From Ruminococcus sp. UBA3665 (GTDB lineage: Bacteria > Bacillota > Clostridia > Oscillospirales > Ruminococcaceae), in NCBI GenBank assembly GCA_002373165.1, contig DFJS01000042.1, positions 1 through 60,472 on the forward strand: DNA of 60,472 nucleotides, given 5' to 3'. Of the stretch, positions 10,859-17,503 are shown one piece after another. A program made the position numbers and the translations under genes. Numbering within the stretch: the stretch's first letter is position 1; every line of letters begins with the position of its first letter. The notes beneath the pieces were generated by a model that saw nothing but the letters and a program-made list of their open reading frames with translations, made no database searches and was not told the DNA's origin.

Positions 10859-11917
10859 TCAAGTTGTTTCAGTAAAAGTGCAGATAACATATGCACTGGA
10901 ATTTGTATTGGCATCACTGCCCTTCAAAGTCCCCATATCATTCCATATAATAGCGGAACTTTGCGCTCCTGTCCAATAAAACTGTGTATCATACCTGCTG
11001 ATTGTATTGGAATCAACAGGAAATGTAATTGTCTTTCTTCCGCTTCCCGAAGGAGGAGTCAAACCCAATTCTGTAATAAAATTCTGATTTAATTCCACAT
11101 AATCACTATTCCATGATAGTGTAATACTTCCAGAACCTACACCGGCAATCACATAATTAAATCCTTCTAATGAAGATGGACTTGATGCAGTTTCATTGAA
11201 ATATCCGCTCCATGTAACCGGAATAACAGTTCCGTTCAGTTTCAAATCGATTCTTGCCTGTATTGTTTCCAAATCAAGATAAGTGTTTTCAGGAGTGGGT
11301 TTTGCTGTAATTTCAAGATATAATTTCGGTTGTGATGGTAATACTGTACTAGATGATAAAGCCGTTACCTGATTGGTACTGTATGTTAATTTCATACTGT
11401 CTGTGGATGCTGTAGCACCTGATAAAGTGGAGGTAACTGGAGTAAATGTATCACCAAGATTTGAATACTCACTTCCATTTTTTCCAAATGTATAAGTCGT
11501 TCCATTGAGAGTTGCAGTGATATATCTGTCCCCAACAACTGTCTCTGTAGCTGCTTCGTACTTATCAGTAGTAGAGTTATAATAAACAAGTTTCATTGAA
11601 AGAGCATATGTAATTTGCCTGTAATAAGGGTCTCCTGGGTTGCCATACGGATAGTTAAAAATACGAACGTAATCTCCCGGTTCGGTATCTTCTGCATTGA
11701 CATACATGGGAACATTTACCATCTCTGAGCCTGCTTGAAGATAATTGGAAGAAAAATGCTTGCCAATTGTTCCCACTCTTGCAACAACACTTTTTACAGT
11801 GCTTGTTTTGTTATATGCTGCCTGTACAATAATTACTGAAACTAATGACAAGGAGGTCACAAGAAGCCATATTGCAATCCAATATTTTTTGAGAAAATTT
11901 TTGTGTACTTCTTTCAT
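10859..11917 (-). CDS. TasA-like minor exported protein (352 aa)
   Basis: The N-terminus is KKYW followed by a hydrophobic segment at about residues 11-33. It continues into AAYNKTSTVKSVVARVG, which matches the layout of SipW-type cargo, where the mature chain starts just after the membrane segment with a short strand. The rest is Ser/Thr/Tyr-rich beta protein with no catalytic motif. The start ATG has TGAGGA four bases upstream. It lies 57 bases before the giant gene and 39 bases after the 287-aa gene, in the same operon. I infer a minor subunit or adaptor of the extracellular fibre. The family is not recognised beyond its TasA/camelysin-like layout. Confidence 0.7.
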   Translation of the reverse strand: MKEVHKNFLKKYWIAIWLLVTSLSLVSVIIVQAAYNKTSTVKSVVARVGTIGKHFSSNYLQAGSEMVNVPMYVNAEDTEPGDYVRIFNYPYGNPGDPYYRQITYALSMKLVYYNSTTDKYEAATETVVGDRYITATLNGTTYTFGKNGSEYSNLGDTFTPVTSTLSGATASTDSMKLTYSTNQVTALSSSTVLPSQPKLYLEITAKPTPENTYLDLETIQARIDLKLNGTVIPVTWSGYFNETASSPSSLEGFNYVIAGVGSGSITLSWNSDYVELNQNFITELGLTPPSGSGRKTITFPVDSNTISRYDTQFYWTGAQSSAIIWNDMGTLKGSDANTNSSAYVICTFTETT

Positions 11918-11956
11918 TGTGTCCTCACTCCTTCATTGATTGAAATTGCGCAGAAT

Positions 11957-12820
11957 TTAAGCACCACCTGTTCCGCTTGCTACAGAAATATAAATAACAT
12001 CTGTTTCGCCATTATCTATAAACGGAATTTTTTGTCTTTCAAATTCTGCCTTCGTTTTTGCCCAGTTCACTTCAAGAATATAATAATCTTTCAACTCTCT
12101 TGTGGTAGGGTTCATGCCGGATTTGATATTACGAATTTGCCAGTATAATGGCTCAGCACAATCCTGCACTTGTGTCACAGAAAAGTCGTTACCATAAGTA
12201 TCACCATGCAAAGAATCTGTTTTATCTGCTTTAATGAGTGTCCCTTCTTGATTTAAAAATACACTTTCAATTGTACTTTGAATCTCCTGTCGTGTAATAA
12301 CTGTTTTATCTGTAATCTTACAAGCAGCAGCACTCAAAGTTCCATCACCGACAACCGACGTGTCCACAGTGTAATAGAAATTTCCGTCTGTGCCAGTATC
12401 ATTATGTGCGGTATAAGAAACGTAGGGCATTGTTGTATTGGCAGGAGCATTGCCCTCATGTTCCTGAGCCGGATATAAGAAATATTCAAATTGGTTATTG
12501 GTTGTATAAGCAAGCTGAAGATTATAATAAGCCGCATTTGTGCCTGTTACCGCAAATACATAATATTTTGCTGTATCTGTTGATGCTGTTACCTGAATAT
12601 CTGAAAGGTCGATATATTTTGCCTCTTCCAGATGTCCTGCTGTAATATAAAGTTTTGTAGGAGAATTGACATATTGCAAGTCTGCAAGCCGTCTCTGTTT
12701 TGAAAACCATGCTAAAACAGGCATTATAACAGTGAGAGATACAGTAAGCAACATTGCAATTACAAAACCTATTTTCTCACGATGAGACAGCTTTTTGAAT
12801 TTTGATAAGATTTTTTTCAT
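11957..12820 (-). CDS. TasA-like minor exported protein with LAWFS motif (287 aa)
   Basis: A basic head with KKLSHREK and a hydrophobic stretch at residues 17-37 end in LAWFSKQRRLADLQYVN. This is the same 'hydrophobic-AWF-x-x-x-R' junction seen in the major subunit at 14,341 and the 402-frame protein at 12,843. The mature part is a small beta-rich domain of about 240 residues ending in a Gly/Ala tail. AAGGAG lies six bases before the ATG. The gene sits between the 397-aa and 352-aa genes at 22 and 39 bases. By position and N-terminal motif it is a secreted cargo of one of the two SipW-type peptidases, probably a minor fibre subunit. No enzyme signature is seen. Confidence 0.72.
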   Translation of the reverse strand: MKKILSKFKKLSHREKIGFVIAMLLTVSLTVIMPVLAWFSKQRRLADLQYVNSPTKLYITAGHLEEAKYIDLSDIQVTASTDTAKYYVFAVTGTNAAYYNLQLAYTTNNQFEYFLYPAQEHEGNAPANTTMPYVSYTAHNDTGTDGNFYYTVDTSVVGDGTLSAAACKITDKTVITRQEIQSTIESVFLNQEGTLIKADKTDSLHGDTYGNDFSVTQVQDCAEPLYWQIRNIKSGMNPTTRELKDYYILEVNWAKTKAEFERQKIPFIDNGETDVIYISVASGTGGA

Positions 12821-12842
12821 AACTGTCTCCTTTCCTGATAAG

Positions 12843-14036
12843 TTAATCTGTGATTACAGTAATTTCAGCTAATAACACCTGCACATTTTCACCAATAATT
12901 TGGTCTGCATTGTTATAGCCATTACTTAATGGAATAATATTATCTGGTGTTGTTGAAAGCGTATTGATTGTATTGGCAAGATTACTTTCATTTAGATTTG
13001 TATTTGTGCTTTCAAAAAAATAACTGCCATGTGAAGAAATATAGTCTGTCAGTTCTTGTCTTGGTGTTTTTCCGTTTACAGCAGTTGTTGTACTACTGAA
13101 CATTGCAGGGTCATTAGTACTTAAATTTTTATTTCCATTATCCAGTACTATCTGTCCGAATGTGTTTGGCCATATCCAGTAAATCGTTACAGTCAGTTCT
13201 TCTTTTCTGGAATCACTCATTGTTCCAGCGACATCATTTGCTGTGAAAGTATAAGTTCTTTCAAAACCTGTATCAGGAATAAATTTAGAATAATATTTTG
13301 TGGTGCTGTCCCAGTTTTCAAAAAACAAGATATGACCATTCAAATATCTTGCTGCCTTAGGACAGTTCACGCTATCTTCTGTGGCATTGCTCAATTCTTT
13401 TCGAGCATCATCAAGAGTCTTCTTTTCAGCATCTGTAAGAGTTCCTTTCGCTGTCAGTTCAGTAATTGTTTCATTTAACGCAGTAATATTTTCTGACTGC
13501 TGTGTAGCATAATCTGTTAAAGAATAAAAAATCGGAACATCTTCTCCGTTTACTTCTGTTGTTTTGATACTACTTGGTTTGATAGCCTGATTGTTGTCTA
13601 AGTCAAATTCTGCATGATAGCCCGTTGTAGCTACGTTGAAATTTATCTCATAAGTTCCCGTTACTTTTGGTTTAACATGAAATGTTAATGTTCCATAAGA
13701 ACCTGGCTGCAAACCTCTCATAGGATTTTCAGTATCCAAAGTTACATCATTCATGAGACATTTAATTGCTTCCACACTTCCGCCGGTTTCATGTGATGTA
13801 GTATTATAGCCAAAATGGCTATTTAAAATGCTGCTGTAGTCTACCCCTTTTATATATGGAGATTCTACAGAAATTTCAAACGGCAAATCACTCGCAGTCA
13901 TCTGCGTTCCAGAGCCTTCCACTTCCTTACTCATAGTAAACCATGAAAGCGAGCCAAAAGCAATCACTGATATAATCAGTAGGGCGATGGCGATAATTTT
14001 TACAGATGAAAGTTTCTTCATATTCATTTCCTGCAT
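12843..14036 (-). CDS. TasA-like exported subunit with SWFTMSKEVE motif (397 aa)
   Basis: The ATG at 14,036 is chosen because GGAGG lies eight bases upstream; the frame opens earlier at a TTG that overlaps that box. After KKLSS and a hydrophobic segment (residues ~11-28) comes SWFTMSKEVEGSGTQMTAS. This is almost the same as AWFTMSREVE...QMTAS in the major subunit, so the two are clear paralogues at the export junction. The remainder is beta-rich, with a short helical stretch near residues 185-215 (LNETITELTAKGTLTDAEKK). It is the first gene of the operon driven by the promoter at 14,134-14,162 and ends 22 bases before the 287-aa gene. Likely a secreted fibre or anchor subunit. Confidence 0.78.
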   Translation of the reverse strand: MQEMNMKKLSSVKIIAIALLIISVIAFGSLSWFTMSKEVEGSGTQMTASDLPFEISVESPYIKGVDYSSILNSHFGYNTTSHETGGSVEAIKCLMNDVTLDTENPMRGLQPGSYGTLTFHVKPKVTGTYEINFNVATTGYHAEFDLDNNQAIKPSSIKTTEVNGEDVPIFYSLTDYATQQSENITALNETITELTAKGTLTDAEKKTLDDARKELSNATEDSVNCPKAARYLNGHILFFENWDSTTKYYSKFIPDTGFERTYTFTANDVAGTMSDSRKEELTVTIYWIWPNTFGQIVLDNGNKNLSTNDPAMFSSTTTAVNGKTPRQELTDYISSHGSYFFESTNTNLNESNLANTINTLSTTPDNIIPLSNGYNNADQIIGENVQVLLAEITVITD

Positions 14037-14133
14037 CAGGCTCACCTCCAAAGCATCTTTACCTGTCGTATAAAATCCATCTCGTATAACACAAGAACAG
14101 CTGTACTATAATAATGTATGATAACCTTACTCT

Positions 14134-14162
14134 ATTATAACACAAAACACAGATTTTTTCAA
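14134..14162 (-). promoter_or_regulatory. Sigma-A promoter for the minor-subunit/giant-protein operon
   Basis: TTGAAA (14,157-14,162) is followed after exactly 17 bases by TATAAT (14,134-14,139). It lies about 100 bases before the ATG at 14,036 and just downstream of the terminators of the major-subunit gene, so the last four genes can be transcribed on their own. Confidence 0.85.
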
Positions 14163-14239
14163 GGGGTTTTCTGGCTTTTCTGCATAATTTCACATGAATT
14201 TCACAGTATTTTAATGAATACAGTCAGTAGTTTGTGAGG

Positions 14240-14310
14240 TTGAAAATCCCCCTCCTCTGCATTGAGGGGAGGGCAAAAGAACCCCGCCGGAACTATTGCT
14301 CCGACGGGGT
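14240..14310 (-). terminator. Tandem intrinsic terminators after the major TasA-like subunit
   Basis: Hairpin 1 (14,281-14,310) pairs ACCCCG..CGGA with TCCG..CGGGGT around an 8-base loop and is followed on the minus strand by TTCTTTTG. Hairpin 2 (about 14,248-14,273) is a GC-rich CCCTCC/GGAGGGG stem followed by ATTTTC. Both lie directly after the major subunit stop at 14,341. Confidence 0.75.
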
Positions 14311-14340
14311 ATGGGTGTTTAGTTGTGTGGGTGAGTGGGG

Positions 14341-15918
14341 TTACGGAGTAGGAGTAGTAGCAGTGATGGTGTATTCAGCAGCCGCATCAGCCTTTGTCGT
14401 TACATTGGTCTTCAGCCAAGCAGCGATACCAGCAGCACCATTAACAGTATCAGTTCCTTCATCATCCTTCTTGATGGTATAAGTCTTGCCATCCAGAATC
14501 TCAGGCGAACCCTGAATCATATCCCACTTAGCCTGATCACCGGTCAGACCATTGAATTGGAACTTAAGCTCACTATCTTCCACTCCGTTGATAGTTTCCT
14601 TAATGGTAACAACTGTGCTTGCATCAACATCCAAAACTGTTGCTTTATCCGCATCACCCTTAGCATACTCCGCCGGATAATTTGCGATTGCTTCCTTAGT
14701 AAACTTCAGGCTGATATTGAAGTCCTGACCTGCATTCGGATTCCAGCAGTTCGGATCTTCACCTTCGAGCCATACACGAACGACTGCCTTGACGGCTGTA
14801 CCATACTTAGCAGTAGTAGCCTCATCTCTGCCGGGAACTGTGAGGAATGCAGTACCACCGTATTCAACCGCATCTCCATAAGTAGGCTTATAGCCTGCAA
14901 CCGATTTAACAGCGTCACCACTGTTATTGGTAGAATACATATAGTTGATAATCGAATCGGTGCTTGTAAAGCTGTCCTTCCTTATACGGAGAAGACCAGT
15001 GGAATCAGGAGCAGTAGATTCTCCAGTTTTTTTGTCATAGATGATCGCAGCTCTTGCAGCCAGATACAGCTCATCATCACTTGCAGCATTCGCATCCTGA
15101 GTTCTTCCTGCATTGGTAGTTACATATGCATCTACCGCCAGTGTAGCATCCTCTTTCGCCGAATTTCTGAACCACACAGGAATATCTACATAATAACCGT
15201 CATCGTTTGTTGTATTCCAAGCATCCGCACTATCATAGCCGTTTCCGGCTCCTTCTGGATTGGCAGGATTCCAAGTGTCTTCACTTGCATTAACTTTTGT
15301 AATAGCGTGCAGTTTGGTTCTTGCTTCATCGCCATCACCAGAAGTTGAATAAACCGAATCGTCTGAATCCCATTTGTAGATAGTAGAAAAATCAGATGCA
15401 GCCAAGTCTGCTACCTGGTAGAATTTAGCACCATCTTTCAGTGTCTTACCTTGACCACTTGCATCGGGTGTGAAGAAGATTCCCTTACCATCAATGGAGG
15501 AAGCAGGGATAATCTTACCAAGTCTGTAATACTCACTGATGTCAGCGGTGTTTGCCCAGAAGAGATTATCAACCGCAGTTCCATCATTAGCAGGAGCTGT
15601 TGCACCGCCATCATCAGCAGAACCAGCCAAAATGCCCTGATTACCCGACAGACCAACATAACCATTGGCATTAACACTAATATCAGCTGCGGACGGATTA
15701 CCACTGCCGGATGTATTAATGTTGGTCAACTGTCCCAGCGAGATCTGGAGATCTTCCGGTACAGATGCAGTCATCTGAATGTTCTTAACCTCAACCTCTC
15801 TGCTCATGGTAAACCATGCGTATGTAGCAGAGGTCATAGCAACGGCCGATGCCATCAGCATAGCAAACGCAGGAACCAGCTTTTTCCGTGCGCTTTGATT
15901 GTTTGTTTTAGCTGTCAT
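14341..15918 (-). CDS. Major TasA/camelysin-like exported subunit (525 aa)
   Basis: The ATG at 15,918 is preceded by AAAGGTGA; the frame opens three codons earlier. Residues 1-13 are basic and 14-35 are hydrophobic and Ala-rich (AMLMASAVAMTSATYA). They run into WFTMSREVE and then IQMTAS, the classical SipW-dependent layout in which cleavage occurs next to the first mature strand. The mature chain is acidic, Ala/Asp/Thr-rich and beta-rich. VWLEGEDPNC near residue 378 recurs in the 237-aa protein at 22,593. The gene has its own strong promoter (16,010-16,038), an 85-base leader and tandem terminators, as expected for an abundant structural subunit. In known families TasA and camelysin form extracellular fibres; that role here is inferred. 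Composition is visibly richer in GC than the genes to its left. Confidence 0.85.
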   Translation of the reverse strand: MTAKTNNQSARKKLVPAFAMLMASAVAMTSATYAWFTMSREVEVKNIQMTASVPEDLQISLGQLTNINTSGSGNPSAADISVNANGYVGLSGNQGILAGSADDGGATAPANDGTAVDNLFWANTADISEYYRLGKIIPASSIDGKGIFFTPDASGQGKTLKDGAKFYQVADLAASDFSTIYKWDSDDSVYSTSGDGDEARTKLHAITKVNASEDTWNPANPEGAGNGYDSADAWNTTNDDGYYVDIPVWFRNSAKEDATLAVDAYVTTNAGRTQDANAASDDELYLAARAAIIYDKKTGESTAPDSTGLLRIRKDSFTSTDSIINYMYSTNNSGDAVKSVAGYKPTYGDAVEYGGTAFLTVPGRDEATTAKYGTAVKAVVRVWLEGEDPNCWNPNAGQDFNISLKFTKEAIANYPAEYAKGDADKATVLDVDASTVVTIKETINGVEDSELKFQFNGLTGDQAKWDMIQGSPEILDGKTYTIKKDDEGTDTVNGAAGIAAWLKTNVTTKADAAAEYTITATTPTP

Positions 15919-16009
15919 AAAAATCACCTTTTACCTTTCTCTGTTTTCTCTGATTTACGCATCGGTCTTTGCAATGCATAATAAAAAACGTTCTCTTGTT
16001 TATGTGATT

Positions 16010-16038
16010 ATAATAACACAGATATTACATTTTGTCAA
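16010..16038 (-). promoter_or_regulatory. Strong sigma-A promoter of the major subunit gene
   Basis: TTGACA (16,033-16,038), a 17-base spacer and TATTAT (16,010-16,015), with a TATAAT three bases further on. The leader to the ATG at 15,918 is about 85 bases. Upstream of the -35 box lie two small palindromes: TTTCA-AG-TGAAA (16,042-16,053) and AAAACGTTTT (16,075-16,084). These could bind a regulator. The stretch 15,919-16,144 holds nothing else that I can support. Confidence 0.82.
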
Positions 16039-16144
16039 TACTTTCAAGTGAAAATCGATAATTTATACAATCCGAAAACGTTTTAGGTCGGCAATTTAAC
16101 GAACGCACCCTGTAGATAACAGTTAAAAATATACTTCTGGTAAT

Positions 16145-16381
16145 TTATTCCAGCGAATCCAGCTTTTTTTTCAGTTCCGTCATATGATTTCGGCAGGCAG
16201 TAATTTCCCCTGTATACTTATTGAACCATTCCACATCGCGTTCATCCGGCGTTTCCTGCAACAGCACAGCCTGCACCAATGCCGACTGCGAACGCGAACG
16301 TTTGCGTTCAATTTCCTCGATTGTCTGCATACAGATTTTAATTTCCTTTTTCAGTTTTCGTTTTTCGCTCCAATTACTCAT
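16145..16381 (-). CDS. Small coiled-coil cytosolic protein (78 aa)
   Basis: The ATG at 16,381 has AAAGGA eight bases upstream and starts two bases after the stop of the 147-aa gene, so the two are probably translated together. The product is highly charged (KRKLKKEIK..IEEIERKRSRSQ, then MTELKKKLDS) and predicted to be two helices. The middle motif TPDERDVEWFNKYTGEI may form the turn. No signal peptide or membrane segment. The family is not recognised. Its place between the second peptidase and the major subunit suggests an accessory or chaperone role in the export cluster. Confidence 0.65.
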   Translation of the reverse strand: MSNWSEKRKLKKEIKICMQTIEEIERKRSRSQSALVQAVLLQETPDERDVEWFNKYTGEITACRNHMTELKKKLDSLE

Positions 16382-16383
16382 AA

Positions 16384-16827
16384 TCAATGTCCTTTCTTAT
16401 CGATAGTAGCGACCAGTTCTTCGGCCTCCTGAAAACCCAGATCCAGATTTTGCTGAAGATCATTCAAAATCTGCAAAAGGGCTTCCAGCCGCTGAGTTTC
16501 CTGCATTTGTTCCGGATATTTCAGCAGGATAGTATGCAGTTCATTGACCTGAATTTTCTGTTTTTCAGAAAGATTTGTCAGCAGGAAGGAAAAGCTGTCG
16601 GCACTGCTCATATCGCTTAGAATACGCCGGTATTTCAGCCCCCAGTCACCGTCGCCGTTGAGGTATGATTCGACCGAATCGGCAGTATGTGCCAGATTTG
16701 CATTAAACTGTGCGCGATATGTTTCCTGAACGCGGCGAGTTTCGTCGATATACAGGCCGATAAACAGCAGAAGACCGGCAAACGCAATTCCGAACAGCCA
16801 GAACGTGCGTTTCATTTTTTTCTTCAT
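16384..16827 (-). CDS. Small single-pass membrane protein with helical ectodomain (147 aa)
   Basis: The ATG at 16,827 has AGGA seven bases upstream and lies 14 bases after the peptidase stop; the frame opens at an earlier TTG. MKKKMKRT leads into a hydrophobic segment at residues ~9-27, and the rest is helical and soluble (Gln/Glu/Leu-rich, EKQKIQVNELHTILLKYPEQ). No catalytic motif or known family is visible. It is tightly packed between a SipW-type peptidase and the 78-aa gene. A pilin-assembly or peptidase-partner role (compare TapA, which accompanies SipW in Bacillus) is only an analogy of position. Confidence 0.65.
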   Translation of the reverse strand: MKKKMKRTFWLFGIAFAGLLLFIGLYIDETRRVQETYRAQFNANLAHTADSVESYLNGDGDWGLKYRRILSDMSSADSFSFLLTNLSEKQKIQVNELHTILLKYPEQMQETQRLEALLQILNDLQQNLDLGFQEAEELVATIDKKGH

Positions 16828-16841
16828 AATATGTTCCTGAG

Positions 16842-17492
16842 TCAAGGAGCATCACCATCCTTAGGGGGAGTATTTTGTTCACGCAGGCGTTGTTTTTCTT
16901 TTTCGATTGCCTCCCGTAGGATACGTTCGCGGCGATCCTGCTCGGATTCTGATTGAATTTCTTTTCCGATCTGCATGACAGTGCGCACTTCATACAGGGC
17001 CATTGCAGAGGTGACACACATCACAAGCAGGAGGAGAGCTTTTCGCAGATCGGCGAAACTGGTCAGCCAGGTAAAGAATCTGGTTTTCCGGACGAATTTT
17101 CCGCGGATCTGATCTGGCCGGACGGGCATTTCGTCAGGGATAGGATTGGCATCGCCCTGTGTACGGAATGTTCCGTCCGGCAGGATTTGAGTAATTCTGT
17201 GCAGGACGGTCATGCCGAAGATATCCTGATTTTCAGAAACATAAGCGATGATATCGCGTTCCTGTAGGGAATCGGGGGTTATCTGTTCGATGATGACACA
17301 ATCCCCGACCTGAATAGCAGGGTTCATGCTTCCGGTTATGATCATCAGGATGCATTTTCCGCCGAACATGACGGGTTTTCCTTTGACGGTACAGTATGTC
17401 ACGAAGACCAGAATTCCTGTAGAGACAATCAGCAGAGCAGTCAGCAGAAGATTCAGCAGTTTAGAAAATTTCGATTTCTGAAATAATTTCAT
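16842..17492 (-). CDS. SipW/ER-type signal peptidase I (216 aa)
   Basis: Start ATG at 17,492 is preferred because GAGGTG lies seven bases upstream; an ATG five codons earlier overlaps the previous stop. TM1 is at about residues 12-35 and TM2 near residues 150-170. TGSMNPAIQVGD carries the catalytic Ser55, and VLHRITQ carries His98. A histidine in place of lysine marks the archaeal/ER/SipW branch of family S26. TQGDANPIPD is the conserved box after it. The charged C-terminal tail (residues ~170-216, Glu/Arg/Lys-rich) is longer than in SipW. It probably cleaves the TasA-like proteins encoded around it. It is coupled to the DUF2357 gene upstream. Confidence 0.88.
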   Translation of the reverse strand: MKLFQKSKFSKLLNLLLTALLIVSTGILVFVTYCTVKGKPVMFGGKCILMIITGSMNPAIQVGDCVIIEQITPDSLQERDIIAYVSENQDIFGMTVLHRITQILPDGTFRTQGDANPIPDEMPVRPDQIRGKFVRKTRFFTWLTSFADLRKALLLLVMCVTSAMALYEVRTVMQIGKEIQSESEQDRRERILREAIEKEKQRLREQNTPPKDGDAP

Positions 17493-17503
17493 GCAGCAGC
17501 ACC

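Noticed and set aside
14335..15348. A 337-codon open frame on the plus strand opposite the major subunit gene
   Set aside because: It is a composition shadow: no ribosome site, Ile/Cys/Ser-rich low-quality protein, and the minus strand has a clear gene with promoter and terminator.
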